The notes beneath the pieces were generated by a model. That model made no database searches. It saw only the letters and a program-made list of their open reading frames with translations, and was not told where the DNA came from. Below, piece by piece: positions 10,289 to 19,899 of a stretch of DNA of 64,000 bases. Made by a program: the position numbers and the translations under genes. The DNA lies in assembly GCA_025965195.1 (NCBI GenBank), contig JAOPXK010000060.1:1-64000 (forward strand), given 5' to 3'. This stretch comes from Marmoricola sp. Its GTDB lineage: Bacteria > Actinomycetota > Actinomycetes > Propionibacteriales > Nocardioidaceae. The number at the start of each line of letters is the position of its first letter. Positions within the stretch are counted from its first letter, which is position 1.

Positions 10289-10980
10289 GAGAGCTTGAGG
10301 GTTTGGGGCTTCGCGATGGTCTTGCCGGTCCCGTAGCTGGAGAACGTCAGCGTGTAGGTGACGTCGCTGACCTTCGGATAGAACGGGCCCGTCAGGACTG
10401 CCTTCACCAACTGGTTCAAGTCATCGAGCGTGAATGTCGCATCGAACGACTTCTTGGTCGCAGCCGTCGGGATGATCTTGGAGATCACCTCGCCGGACAC
10501 CTTGCCGGTGAACGAGGTCACGCGGGTCTTCCCCTCGCGCTGCTCCTTGCCCGCAGAGACGTCGGTGGCTGCGGTCAGTAGCGTGGAGAGGCCGCCGGAT
10601 GGATTCATCAGGGTGGCCGGGTCGGGCGCGTTGTACTGTCCGGGCTCGACGTCGAGCCACTTGCCGAAGTCCACGTAGACGTGGTTGTCGACGGCGATGA
10701 CCGGCAACGTCAGCGGGATGTTCGACTGGAAGACCGTGATCTTCCCGTCGAAGGCCGGCTGGTGGGTGCCGATGCCTTCCGCGGCCAGCAGTCCTGAGAC
10801 CGACTTCGGCAGCTTGGACTTGATGGTGATCTCGACGCCCTTGGTGGTGTCGAAAGCCTTCTTCGCCGCCGTCAGTCGCTGGTCGGCCGGCTCCTTGGAC
10901 ACACTGGACCCGCCGCACCCGCTGAGCGAGAGGGCAAGGGCGACCAGCACGCTGGTCAGGAGGGCGAACCGCTTCGTCAT
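10285..10980 (-). CDS. lprG: LppX/LprAFG-family lipoprotein (LprG-like)
   Basis: Lipid-carrier lipoprotein of 231 aa. The signal peptide ends in the lipobox LSGC (Cys 22), followed by a Ser/Gly linker. The mature part has the family features: LTAAKKAFDTTKGV early on, GKITVFQSNIPLTLPVIAVD in the middle (part of the half-barrel lining the lipid pocket), and VSDVTYTLTFSSYG near the end. In mycobacteria LprG binds triacylated lipids and hands them on with the P55 transporter, encoded here immediately downstream. The gene starts 5 nt after the parC stop region on the same strand, so it may also receive parC read-through. Confidence 0.9.
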   Translation of the reverse strand: MTKRFALLTSVLVALALSLSGCGGSSVSKEPADQRLTAAKKAFDTTKGVEITIKSKLPKSVSGLLAAEGIGTHQPAFDGKITVFQSNIPLTLPVIAVDNHVYVDFGKWLDVEPGQYNAPDPATLMNPSGGLSTLLTAATDVSAGKEQREGKTRVTSFTGKVSGEVISKIIPTAATKKSFDATFTLDDLNQLVKAVLTGPFYPKVSDVTYTLTFSSYGTGKTIAKPQTLKLS

Positions 10981-10984
10981 GGGC

Positions 10985-13474
10985 CTAGCCTGTCATGTCT
11001 TCGACGCCCAGCCGGGGGAGTACCGAAAGGGCCGGACCGGAGCACGCGGTCACCGGTTGGCTGGCCGGAACACCGGAGCCGTCGCGGCGTCCGACCGGCT
11101 CGGGCAGCTCGACCGGTGCGCCGCTCGCAGCTGCTGCCAGGGCCGGTGCCGGACCCGCCCAGGCGAAGACGATTTCGTCTTCTCCCTTGAGGAAACGGTG
11201 GCAGCGAACCCCACCGGTGGCCCGGCCTTTCGCGGGGTACTCCGAGAACGGGGTCACCTTGACCGAGCCGGTGTCGGTGCCCGGGAGCGCGGTGCTCGCG
11301 CCGGAGATGCTGACAACGACGGCACCCTCGGCCGACAGCGCCCCGAAGTACGACGCCGTGGCGCCGGCGGACAGCTTGATGCCGGCGATGCCGCCGCCGG
11401 ACCGGCCCTGCGGCCGGACCGCCGAGGCGTCGAAGTGCAGCAGTTGTGCGTCGCTGGTGATGAAGCAGAGCGTCTCGTCGCCGGTTGCCAGCTGGACCGC
11501 ACCGATCACGCTGTCGCCGTCCTTGAGACCGATCACGTCCCAGTCATCCCGGTTCGAGAGGTACTCCGGCGTCACCCGCTTGACCACGCCCTGCCGGGTG
11601 CCGAGCGCGAGTCCAGCGGACGCTGGGTCGAACGTGGTCAGCGCAAGTGCCCGTTCGCCGGCGTTCAGCGTGACGAACTCGCCGACCGGCTGGCCACCCT
11701 GGAGGTTGGGATGGTTGGCGGTGCTGGGCAGTGTCGGCAGGTCGAGCACGCCGAGCTTGATCACCCGCCCGGCCGTGGTGAGGACGCCGATCTCGCCGCG
11801 CGCCGTGGTCCGGACCGCCGAGACGATCACATCGTGCCGGGCCCGCGCTCCGCTGTCGCCCGGAGGCTCGACCCCGGTCGTGCGTGCAAGCAGGGAACTG
11901 GACGAGAGGTAGACGAAGCAGGGGTCGTCGGCCACCTCGAGAGGCGTGGCCGCGGTCGCCGCGGTCGCGCCCGAGGACTCGAGCAGCACGGTGCGGCGCG
12001 GAGTGCCGTAGGTCCTCGCGACCTCGGCCAGCTCGTCGGAGACGACCTTCCTGAGCTTGGCCTCGTCACCGAGGATCTCGTCGAGCGCGTCGATGGTGCG
12101 CTGCAGTTCGTCGCGCTCCTTGTCGAGCTCGAGCTTGGAGAACCTGGTCAGCCGGCGTAGCGGCATGTCGAGGATGTAGTTGGCCTGGATCTCGGTGAGG
12201 TCGAAGACCGACCTCAGCCGCTCGCGCGCCTGCTCGGCGTTGTCGCTGCCGCGGATCAGCTGGATGACCTCGTCGATGTCGAGGATCGCCAGCAGCAGTC
12301 CTTCCACCAGGTGCAGCCGGTCAGCCGCCTTGCCCCGACGGAACGTCGACCTGCGGCGTACGACGTCGAAGCGGTGTGCCAGGAAGACCTCGAGCATCTC
12401 CTTGAGGCCCAGGGTCCGCGGCTGTCCGTCGACGAGCGCGACCGCGTTGATGCTGAAGGACTCCTCCATCGGAGTGCTCTTGTAGAGCTGTTCGAGCAGG
12501 GCCTCGGGATGGAAGCCGTTCTTCACCTCGATGACGAGGTGCAGGCCCTTCTCGCGGTCGGTCAGGTCGGTGACGTCGGCGATGCCCTGCAGCTTCTTGG
12601 CCTGCACGAGCTTCTTGATCGCGCCGACGACCCGCTCGGTGCCGACGGCGTACGGCAGCTCGGTGACGACGATGCCCTTGCGTCGCCCGATCGTCTCGAT
12701 CCGCGCCGTCGCCCGCATCCGGAACGAGCCACGGCCGGTCTCATAGGCATCGCGTACGCCGTCGAGGCCGATGATCTTGCCGCCCGTCGGGAGGTCCGGT
12801 CCCGGGATGAAGCCGGTGATCTTGTCGATGCCGGCGCTGGGGTGGGTGATCAGGTGCCGCAGCGCCTGGATGACCTCGATCAGGTTGTGCGGAGCGAGGT
12901 TGGTGGCCATGCCGACGGCAATGCCGGTCGCGCCGTTGACGACGAGGTGCGGGATCGCAGCCGGGAGCACGGACGGCTCGAGCTCGCGCCCGTCGTAGTT
13001 CCCCTTGAAGTCGACGGTGTCCTCGTCGATGGAGTCGGTCATCGCCACCGCCGCAGGCGCCATCCGGGCCTCGGTGTAACGCATCGCGGCGGGCGGGTCG
13101 TCGGGGGAGCCGAAGTTGCCGTGGCCGTCGACGGTCGGCACACGCATGGCGAAGGACTGGGCCTGCCGCACCAGGGCGTCGTAGATCGCACCGTCGCCGT
13201 GCGGGTGGAAACGACCCATCACTTCACCGACGACGCGCGACGACTTCACGTGGCCGCGGTCCGGACGCAGGCCCATGTCATACATCGCGTAGAGGATCCG
13301 CCGTTGCACCGGCTTGAGGCCGTCCCTGGCATCCGGGAGCGCGCGCGAGTAGATCACCGAATAGGCGTACTCGAGGAAGCTGGAACGCATCTCGTCGCCG
13401 ACATCGATGTCGACGATGTGTTCCTCGAAGTCCTCATCCGAGGTGGTGGTGCTGCGGTTTCTTCCTCGAGCCAT
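10985..13474 (-). CDS. parC: DNA topoisomerase IV subunit A (second GyrA-type)
   Basis: DNA cleavage/rejoining subunit, partner of ParE at 4114. From ATG 13474 the 829-aa product begins with a short acidic tail and then the core [18 protein letters not shown]. It carries the region around the catalytic Tyr ([12 protein letters not shown]) and the downstream GrlA/ParC core, and ends in a beta-pinwheel domain with degenerate repeats ([12 protein letters not shown]). GGGAGA lies 11 nt before the start. The open frame extends far upstream, but that part is the shadow of the divergent acyltransferase gene. Confidence 0.93.
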   Translation of the reverse strand: MARGRNRSTTTSDEDFEEHIVDIDVGDEMRSSFLEYAYSVIYSRALPDARDGLKPVQRRILYAMYDMGLRPDRGHVKSSRVVGEVMGRFHPHGDGAIYDALVRQAQSFAMRVPTVDGHGNFGSPDDPPAAMRYTEARMAPAAVAMTDSIDEDTVDFKGNYDGRELEPSVLPAAIPHLVVNGATGIAVGMATNLAPHNLIEVIQALRHLITHPSAGIDKITGFIPGPDLPTGGKIIGLDGVRDAYETGRGSFRMRATARIETIGRRKGIVVTELPYAVGTERVVGAIKKLVQAKKLQGIADVTDLTDREKGLHLVIEVKNGFHPEALLEQLYKSTPMEESFSINAVALVDGQPRTLGLKEMLEVFLAHRFDVVRRRSTFRRGKAADRLHLVEGLLLAILDIDEVIQLIRGSDNAEQARERLRSVFDLTEIQANYILDMPLRRLTRFSKLELDKERDELQRTIDALDEILGDEAKLRKVVSDELAEVARTYGTPRRTVLLESSGATAATAATPLEVADDPCFVYLSSSSLLARTTGVEPPGDSGARARHDVIVSAVRTTARGEIGVLTTAGRVIKLGVLDLPTLPSTANHPNLQGGQPVGEFVTLNAGERALALTTFDPASAGLALGTRQGVVKRVTPEYLSNRDDWDVIGLKDGDSVIGAVQLATGDETLCFITSDAQLLHFDASAVRPQGRSGGGIAGIKLSAGATASYFGALSAEGAVVVSISGASTALPGTDTGSVKVTPFSEYPAKGRATGGVRCHRFLKGEDEIVFAWAGPAPALAAAASGAPVELPEPVGRRDGSGVPASQPVTACSGPALSVLPRLGVEDMTG

Positions 13475-13540
13475 GCGCGCATTCTCCCTGTATCGGTTGG
13501 GGGTTCGGCCCTTGGGCGCGCCGTGATGCGCATCGGACGG

Positions 13541-13546
13541 TACATT
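13541..13546 (+). promoter_or_regulatory. Probable -10 box (TACATT) for the GNAT/acyl-CoA synthetase gene
   Basis: TACATT lies 6 nt before GTG 13553, spacing that places the transcription start at the start codon, so the mRNA would be leaderless. No clear -35 box. This supports GTG 13553 over the in-frame ATG 13526, which would lie upstream of the transcription start. Confidence 0.4.
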
Positions 13547-13552
13547 TCTGAG

Positions 13553-16282
13553 GTGACAGCGGCCGATCTCCCGGAGGTAAAGCCCCCAGCAGTGGAGGGC
13601 TATCCCGCGCACTGGGAGGCCGACGTACTCCTGCGGGACGGGCGTACTGCCCACCTGCGGCCGATCACCGCCGATGACGATGGCCGGCTGGTCGCCTTCT
13701 ACGAGGAGGTCTCCGACCAGTCGAAGTACTTCCGGTTCTTCTCGGCGATGCCGCGCCTGTCGACCCGGGATGTGCATCGCTTCACCCACGTCGACCACAA
13801 GGACCGCGTCGCGTTCGTGCTGACCGTGGCCGACAAGATCATCGCGGTCGGGCGCTACGAGCGGACCGAGCCCGTCGAGGCCGAGGTCGCGTTCCTCGTC
13901 CAGGACTCCCACCAGAACCGGGGCATCGGCCAGCTGCTCCTCGAGCATCTCGCCCAGGCCGGCCGCGAGAACGGCATCGACCGCTTCATCGCCGAGATCC
14001 TGCCGGAGAACGACCGGATGATCTCGATCTTCCGGGAGCAGGGCTACCGCGTCACCGGTACCTACGACGAGGGCGTGATGCACCTCGAGTTCGACATCGA
14101 CCCGACCGACACCGCGATCGGGGTGATGTCCGCCCGCGAGCACCGCGCGGAGGCAGCATCGATCGAGACCTTCCTCAACGCCCGTTCGGTCGCCGTCATC
14201 GGCGCCTCGCGTCGCCAGGACACCATCGGCGCCGCCCTGGTCCGCAACCTCGTGCTCGGGGACTACTCCGGACGGGTCTATGTCGTGAACCCCGCAGCCG
14301 ACGCGGTGGCGGGCATGCCGGCGTACGCCACGGTCGGAGACATCCCCGGCGAGGTCGACGTGGCGATCGTCGCGGTGCCCGCCGAGGCGGTCCAGGACGT
14401 CGTACTCGACTGCGCGGCCAAGGGCGTCCACGGCCTGGTGGTGATCTCGTCGGGCTTCGCCGAGACCGGTGAGGAGGGTCGCAAGCGCCAACGCAGGCTC
14501 GTCGGGCTGGCTCGCTCCTACGGTCTCCGGCTGATCGGCCCGAACTGCCTCGGCGTGATCAACACCGCCGCCGGCATCTCGCTCAATGCCTCGCTGTCGC
14601 CGATCATGCCCCCGCGCGGCCGAGCCGGCTTCTTCTGCCAGTCGGGTGCGCTCGGTTCCGCGATCCTGGAGAAGGTGCGGGGCCGCGGGCTCGGCCTGTC
14701 GACCTTCGTCAGCGCTGGAAACCGTGCCGACGTGTCGGGCAACGACCTCCTGCAGTTCTGGGAGGAGGACGACGCAACCGAGGTGATCCTGCTCTACCTC
14801 GAGTCGATCGGTAACCCGCGCAAGTTCTCCCGCATCGCCCGCCGGGTCTCGCGCCGCAAGCCGATCATCGCGGTGCGTTCGGGGCGTACGACGCAGGGCG
14901 TGCCGATGGGCCATGCCGTCCGGTCCAACGCTGCTCCGCCCGCGGCCGTCGATGCGATGTTCCGCCAGGCGGGTGTGATCCAGGTCGACACGCTCGATGA
15001 GATGTTCGACGTCGCCCAGCTGCTCGCCCACCAGCCGCTGCCGACCGGGTCGCGGGTGGCCGTCGTCGGCAACTCCGATGCGCTCGGTCTCCTCGCCGCC
15101 GATGCTGCGGCCGCCAGCGGGCTTTCGGTGACCCGGGCGATCGCGCTCGGTGCCGAGGCCACCGCTGGCGACTTCGAAGATGCCCTCGACGCGGCGATCG
15201 ACGACGACGAGGTCGACTCCGTGGTCGCGGTCTACATCCCGCCACTGAACGCCGGCGGAGTCGAGGTGGCCAACGTGCTCGCTGCGGTGGGGGAGCAGTC
15301 CGACAAGCCGCTGGTCTCGAGCTTTCTGGGGCGTGAGGGCGTTCCCGAGCTGCTACGGGTGCCCGACCTCGCCGGCAACACCGCGGGCCGTGGGTCGGTG
15401 CCGTCCTATCCCGCCGTCGAAGCCGCGGTTCGCGCGCTCGCCCGGGTCGTCGAGTACGCCACCTGGCTGGCGCGGGACGACACCGTCGAGCACACGCTCG
15501 ACAGCATCGACTCGGCAGCGGCCAACCGGACCGTCAACAAGGTGCTGATGACCGCGCCCGACGGCCGCGACCTGACCGTGCCCGAGACCATCACCCTGCT
15601 CGGCCACTACGGCATCGAGCTCTGGAACCACATCCCGGTCGACTCGATCGAGGCCGCGGTCAGGGCCGGAGAGGACCTCGGGTGGGACGTCGTGCTCAAG
15701 GCGACCGCTCACGGCCTCCGGCACCGCCCCGACCTTGCGCACGTGTGGCGCAACATCGAGGGCGAGGAGGAGATGGCCGCCGCGTGGGAGTCGTTGAGCG
15801 ACCTGATCACCGAGCCGGGCACTGCCGGATTCGTGGTCCAGAAGACGGCGGCGCCGGGGGTGCCGGTCGATGTCGGTGGTCTGGAGGACCCGCTGTTCGG
15901 TCCGGTCGTGTCGTTCAGTGTCTCCGGGGCCTTGACCGAGCTCGTCGGGGACAAGGCCTATCGGATCCCGCCGATCACCGTGCTCGATGCGGCCGAGACG
16001 GTCCGGGCGATCAAGGCGGCTCCGTTGCTGTTCGGCTACCGCGGCAGCGAGCTGGTCGACGTACCCGCCGTCGAGGACCTGATCCGTCGCGTCGCCCAGC
16101 TCAAGAGCGACCTTCCGCAGGTCCGCTCCGTCGACCTGACGCTGGTGCATGCGACTGCGGATGGCGTCGCCGTCCTGAGCGCAACCGTCCGCGTCGAGCC
16201 CGTCCTGGACCCTCGTTCGGACACGTTCGTGCGCCGGCTCAACGTGCACCCGGGCGACACCGCCACCGACAGGCTCGCGTGA
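13553..16282 (+). CDS. Bifunctional GNAT acetyltransferase / acyl-CoA synthetase-like protein
   Basis: 909-aa fusion related to protein lysine acetyltransferases of the Pat group. Residues about 20-190 form a GNAT domain with the acetyl-CoA loop [15 protein letters not shown]. From about 200 on there is an NDP-forming acyl-CoA synthetase layout: CoA-binding Rossmann fold ([20 protein letters not shown]), succinyl-CoA-ligase-like domain ([18 protein letters not shown]), then an ATP-grasp-like half. The region where active synthetases carry the phosphorylated His reads GHAVRSN, so catalysis may be lost and the domain may only sense ligands. The GNAT-first order is typical of many actinobacteria. 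It diverges from parC. Confidence 0.88.
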   Translation: MTAADLPEVKPPAVEGYPAHWEADVLLRDGRTAHLRPITADDDGRLVAFYEEVSDQSKYFRFFSAMPRLSTRDVHRFTHVDHKDRVAFVLTVADKIIAVGRYERTEPVEAEVAFLVQDSHQNRGIGQLLLEHLAQAGRENGIDRFIAEILPENDRMISIFREQGYRVTGTYDEGVMHLEFDIDPTDTAIGVMSAREHRAEAASIETFLNARSVAVIGASRRQDTIGAALVRNLVLGDYSGRVYVVNPAADAVAGMPAYATVGDIPGEVDVAIVAVPAEAVQDVVLDCAAKGVHGLVVISSGFAETGEEGRKRQRRLVGLARSYGLRLIGPNCLGVINTAAGISLNASLSPIMPPRGRAGFFCQSGALGSAILEKVRGRGLGLSTFVSAGNRADVSGNDLLQFWEEDDATEVILLYLESIGNPRKFSRIARRVSRRKPIIAVRSGRTTQGVPMGHAVRSNAAPPAAVDAMFRQAGVIQVDTLDEMFDVAQLLAHQPLPTGSRVAVVGNSDALGLLAADAAAASGLSVTRAIALGAEATAGDFEDALDAAIDDDEVDSVVAVYIPPLNAGGVEVANVLAAVGEQSDKPLVSSFLGREGVPELLRVPDLAGNTAGRGSVPSYPAVEAAVRALARVVEYATWLARDDTVEHTLDSIDSAAANRTVNKVLMTAPDGRDLTVPETITLLGHYGIELWNHIPVDSIEAAVRAGEDLGWDVVLKATAHGLRHRPDLAHVWRNIEGEEEMAAAWESLSDLITEPGTAGFVVQKTAAPGVPVDVGGLEDPLFGPVVSFSVSGALTELVGDKAYRIPPITVLDAAETVRAIKAAPLLFGYRGSELVDVPAVEDLIRRVAQLKSDLPQVRSVDLTLVHATADGVAVLSATVRVEPVLDPRSDTFVRRLNVHPGDTATDRLA

Positions 16283-16294
16283 CAGACTGACGCA

Positions 16295-16882
16295 ATGCGT
16301 TCGCTCACGACCCAAGACAGTGCTCCCGAGCTGGAAGCCGCCATCGAGAAGACCGGTTACTACCCCCAGGTGGTCAAGGCGGGAGTCGCCGCGGCAGTTG
16401 CGGGTGAGCAGGTCGTGTCGTTCCTCGTGCACCACGAGCCGACCATCGATCGCGACGAGGTCCGCCGGCACATCACCGTGGTCGTGCTCACGCCCTCGCG
16501 ACTGATCCTCTGCCACACCGACGAGCACCCGGCCGACGAGATGCTGCCCGAGCCGTACACCTCGACGTCGACCGAGGCGATCTCACTGACCTCGGTGAAG
16601 TCCGTGGTGGTGAACCGGATGATCGCGAACCCAGCCAGCTTCAGCGGCGGCCTGCTGCCGACGTCCGAAGCCGTCCTCACCGTCGGCTGGGGCGGCATCA
16701 GCCGGATCGACCTCGAGCCGGCCGGCTGTGTCGACCCCGACTGCGACGCCGACCACGGCTACACCGGGGTCCTCGCCTCCGATGACTTCTCGCTCCGCGT
16801 CAGCTCGGCGGCCGATGGCCAGCCCGCGGTCGATGCGCTGCTGGCCTTCGCCGACAGCCTTTCGACACGCACCCAGGCCTGA
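16295..16882 (+). CDS. DUF5998 family protein
   Basis: Actinobacteria-specific soluble protein of 195 aa with unknown function. Recognised by the N-terminal ELEAAIEKTGYYPQVV, the central VVSFLVHHEPTIDRDEVRRH and the C-terminal Asp/Cys-rich CVDPDCDADHGYTG segment, which could bind a metal. It lies 12 nt after the acyltransferase gene and 5 nt before the phosphodiesterase gene, so it is probably co-transcribed with both. Start ATG 16295 fits the family N terminus. Confidence 0.85.
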   Translation: MRSLTTQDSAPELEAAIEKTGYYPQVVKAGVAAAVAGEQVVSFLVHHEPTIDRDEVRRHITVVVLTPSRLILCHTDEHPADEMLPEPYTSTSTEAISLTSVKSVVVNRMIANPASFSGGLLPTSEAVLTVGWGGISRIDLEPAGCVDPDCDADHGYTGVLASDDFSLRVSSAADGQPAVDALLAFADSLSTRTQA

Positions 16883-16887
16883 CCTCC

Positions 16888-18018
16888 GTGCCGGCCGCGT
16901 CGACGTTCACCGAGCCGGCGTACCACGGCAGGTCCCTGGGTGACGTGCTCCCTGCGGTCGCGACGGCGATCGGCATCGATGTCGGTTTCCATGACACGTC
17001 GCTGATCCTGCCGCCGGCCCAGAAGTACGTCGTCTTCCTCGTCGACGGCCTCGGCTACGAGCTCGTCCGCGAGCACCGGGTCGATGCGCCCTACCTCCAC
17101 TCGCTGCTCATCCACGGAGAGTCTCCCGCCACAGCCGGGGTCCCCTCGACCACGGCCACCTCGCTGACCTCGTTGGGCACCGCACTGACGCCGGGGGAGC
17201 ACGGGTTGGTCGGCTTCACCTCGCGGGTGCCCGGGACCGACCGGCTGCTCAACGCTCTCTACTGGGACAAGCACGTCGACCCGCTCGAGTGGCAGCCCAA
17301 CCCGACCGCGTTCGAGAGGCTGGCGGGTGCGGGCGTGCACACCACCGTGGTGAGCAAGCGGCAGTTCGTGGACTCCGGGCTGACGGTCTGCGGCCAGCGC
17401 GGGGCAGCGTACGTCGGGGCCGACCGGGTCGGCGAGCGGATTGCTGGCGTGGTTGCGGCCTCGTCCGTCGGACCTTCGGTGACCTACGTCTACGACGGCG
17501 ATCTCGACTGGACCGGCCACCGGTTCGGCGTCGACTCCCCGCAATGGCGCGCCCAGCTGTCGGCCATCGACGACTCGGTCGAGCAGCTCCGCGAGACGCT
17601 GACGACAGACACCAGGCTGGTGGTGATCGCCGACCACGGGATGATCGACAGCCCGATGACCTCGCGGATCGATGTGGACCAGTTCCCGGAGCTGCGCGAC
17701 GGTGTCTTCCTTCTCGGCGGCGAGGCAAGGTTCCGGCACCTCTACTGCTCGGTCGGCGCGACCGACGACGTGGCCGCTGCCTGGCGATCCGTGCTGGGCG
17801 ACCAGGCGCTGGTGCTCACTCGCGACGAGGCGACTGAACGAGGCTGGTTCGGCACCGTCTCGGACCTGGTCCGACCCCGGCTGGGGGATGTCGTGGTCGC
17901 CGCCCGGGACGAGTTCGCACTGATGAGCTCGAAGGACTTTCCCTACGAGATGACCCTCATCGGCCTGCACGGCTCGCTGACCGCACGCGAGATGCTGATC
18001 CCGATCCTCGTCGACTGA
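16888..18018 (+). CDS. Alkaline phosphatase superfamily protein (nucleotide pyrophosphatase-like)
   Basis: Type I phosphodiesterase/alkaline-phosphatase fold enzyme of 376 aa without a signal peptide. Metal-site motifs are visible: VFLVDGLGYEL near residue 50, the Thr nucleophile region GVPSTTATSLTSLGTAL near residue 87, DWTGHRFG near residue 208 and IADHGM near residue 246. The substrate is unknown; a phosphodiester or pyrophosphate bond is expected from the family. GTG 16888 follows the DUF5998 stop by 5 nt. The gene order with DUF5998 and thymidine kinase is common in actinobacteria. Confidence 0.87.
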   Translation: MPAASTFTEPAYHGRSLGDVLPAVATAIGIDVGFHDTSLILPPAQKYVVFLVDGLGYELVREHRVDAPYLHSLLIHGESPATAGVPSTTATSLTSLGTALTPGEHGLVGFTSRVPGTDRLLNALYWDKHVDPLEWQPNPTAFERLAGAGVHTTVVSKRQFVDSGLTVCGQRGAAYVGADRVGERIAGVVAASSVGPSVTYVYDGDLDWTGHRFGVDSPQWRAQLSAIDDSVEQLRETLTTDTRLVVIADHGMIDSPMTSRIDVDQFPELRDGVFLLGGEARFRHLYCSVGATDDVAAAWRSVLGDQALVLTRDEATERGWFGTVSDLVRPRLGDVVVAARDEFALMSSKDFPYEMTLIGLHGSLTAREMLIPILVD

Positions 18019-18043
18019 CCTGCGTTGGTGGCAGACTCCGCCC

Positions 18044-18697
18044 GTGGCTGAACTGACTTTCTGGACCGGGACGATGGACGCGGGCAAGTCGACGCTGGCC
18101 CTGCAGACCAACCACAACCACGCCGCTCGGGGCCGGATCGGCCGGCTGTTCACCAGCCACGACCGCGCCGGCGTGGCCCAGATCTCGTCGCGGCTCGGTC
18201 TGTCGCACGTGGCGGAGGAGGTCGACCAGGACTTCGACTTCTGGCGTTACGTCGTGGACTCGCTCACCCACGGCTCCCGGATCGACTTCCTGATCTGTGA
18301 CGAGGCCCAGTTCTACACACCGCGACAGATCGAGCAGCTCGCCAAGGTGGTCGACGAGCTCCAGATCGATGTCTTCTGCTTCGGCATCCTGACCGACTTC
18401 CGGACGCAGCTGTTCGCTGGCTCCCAACGGCTGGTCGAGCTCGCCGACAAGATGGAGACGCTTCAGGTCGAGGCGCTCTGCTGGTGCGGGAAACGGGCCA
18501 CCCACAACGCCCGGACCGAGAACGGCGAGATCGTCACCGAGGGTGAGGTCATCGTCGTCGGTGACGTGGAGCATCTGGGGGAGCCGGCACCCGAGGTCGG
18601 CTACGAGGTGCTCTGTCGCCAGCACCACCGACGCGGCATGACCTCCGCCCGCGCGCAGGCCGTGTCGATGCTGTCGGAGCCGCTGCCGTTCGGGTGA
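18044..18697 (+). CDS. tdk: Thymidine kinase
   Basis: Type II thymidine kinase that phosphorylates thymidine to dTMP in the salvage pathway. The 217-aa product has the P-loop GTMDAGKST at residues 9-17, the Mg-binding CDEAQF near residue 85, the lasso-region residues around GEVIVVGD, and Zn-type Cys positions (CWCGK, later CRQHH). Start is GTG 18044. It sits 25 nt after the phosphodiesterase gene. Together with dut further on, it contributes to thymidylate supply. Confidence 0.95.
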   Translation: MAELTFWTGTMDAGKSTLALQTNHNHAARGRIGRLFTSHDRAGVAQISSRLGLSHVAEEVDQDFDFWRYVVDSLTHGSRIDFLICDEAQFYTPRQIEQLAKVVDELQIDVFCFGILTDFRTQLFAGSQRLVELADKMETLQVEALCWCGKRATHNARTENGEIVTEGEVIVVGDVEHLGEPAPEVGYEVLCRQHHRRGMTSARAQAVSMLSEPLPFG

Positions 18698-18721
18698 GCA
18701 CCCATCGGGAAGGATGAAGGC

Positions 18722-19557
18722 ATGAGCAACCCAGTGGCCAGTCCGTTGATCGGTGTTGACGAGCTGGGTGGTCTCGACAAGCTCGACCACCGGAGCAAGC
18801 TCGACCACCGGATCACGATTCTCGACGTCCGCTACCAGCTGGGCGGGCCATCGGGTCGCGACGAGTACGCGCGGGGCCACATCCCCGGAGCGGCCTACGT
18901 CGACCTGGACCAGGATCTCGCGGATCCACCCGGCGCCGGCGGCCGGCACCCACTGCCGGAACAGGGTCGCTTCGAAGCAGCCATGCGAAGGGCCGGAGTC
19001 AGCACCGACCGTCCGGTGGTGGTCTACGACGACTGGGCCGGCCGAGCGGCGGCCAGGGCCTGGTGGCTGCTGCGCTACTACGGGCACGAGGACGTCCGGG
19101 TGCTCGACGGAGGCTGGTCGGCCTGGACGGGCGAGGTCGAGACCGGCTCGCCCACCGTGGCGACGGGTGACTTCCACGGGACCCCGGGACAGCTCAAGGT
19201 GCTCGAGGCCGAGGACGTCCTCGCCTTTGCCGCTGCGAACGTGCTGATCGATGCCCGCAACCCGAGCGCTACCGCGGGGAGGTCGAACCGGTCGACCCGG
19301 TCGCCGGCCACATCCCCGGCGCGATCAACGTCCCGACTGGCGTCAACCTGGCCGCCGACGGCCGGTTCCGGACACCCGAGGAGCTCCGGGCCGTCTATGC
19401 CGAGGCGACCGGTGAGGTGGCGACGTACTGCGGGTCGGGCGTGACCGCGGCCCACGACATTCTCGCGCTGGCCAGCATCGGGATCGATGCCGCGTTGTAC
19501 CCGGGTTCGTGGAGTGGTTGGGTCACCGACGAGTCGAGGCCGATCGCGACCGGCTGA
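18722..19557 (+). pseudogene. Rhodanese-type sulfurtransferase, broken by a frameshift
   Basis: Two-domain thiosulfate/3-mercaptopyruvate sulfurtransferase. The first domain reads in frame from ATG 18722 (LDVRYQLGG, RGHIPGAAYVDLDQDL, VVVYDDWAGRAAARAWW). Near 19258-19261, after LIDAR, the frame changes: the expected continuation PERYRGEVEPVDPVAGHIPG appears one frame over and runs to TGA 19557. One base seems to be missing in CGCAACCCGAGC. The active-site loop YCGSGVTAAH lies after the break, so the product of the first frame (stop at 19444) would be inactive. This is either a true lesion or a sequencing error. Confidence 0.85.
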
Positions 19558-19563
19558 CGACGC

Positions 19564-19893
19564 TCAGGACGGCGTGGGGCCGCCCCGGTCCAGGGGCTCG
19601 ACTGCGGTGACCGCGCCGACGGCCAGCGGGCCGTAGAGATGTGGGTAGGTGTCGTTGCCGACGGGGTCCTCGCTCCACGGCACCGTCAGCTGTTCGGTGT
19701 CGATCGTCAACAACACAAGGGGTTCCTCGGAGTCGGCATAGAAACTCGCGAAGACGCCGGCCACCTGCTCGCGACGAGAGGCGTGGATGAAGCCCTCCTC
19801 GGCCAACGACCGTCCCCGGGTCGAGGTGGTGTACTCGCCAGCCGACTTCGCCGCGGCCCAGTCAGTCGCCGTGGCGATGTGGAAGATGTTCAC
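19564..19893 (-). CDS. DUF952 domain-containing protein
   Basis: 109-aa protein of the DUF952 family, related in fold to glutathione-S-transferase-like or ADP-ribosyl-type small domains, with unknown function. Signature blocks: IFHIATATDWAAAKSAGEY at the start, EEGFIHASRREQVAGV in the middle, and TYPHLYGPL near the end. GTG 19893 lies 6 nt after the stop of the acyl-CoA reductase gene on the same strand, so the two probably form one transcript. It is convergent with the broken sulfurtransferase gene. Confidence 0.88.
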   Translation of the reverse strand: MNIFHIATATDWAAAKSAGEYTTSTRGRSLAEEGFIHASRREQVAGVFASFYADSEEPLVLLTIDTEQLTVPWSEDPVGNDTYPHLYGPLAVGAVTAVEPLDRGGPTPS

Positions 19894-19899
19894 CCGGGC

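Noticed and set aside
13059-13075. Further copy of the GTGTAAC motif inside parC
   Set aside because: GTGTAAC is present but the second block GTGT is absent and the site is inside a coding region, so it is taken as chance.
13475-15031. N-terminal extension of parC upstream of 13474
   Set aside because: The extra 519 codons are antisense to the GNAT/acyl-CoA synthetase gene; the ParC homology and a ribosome site begin at 13474.
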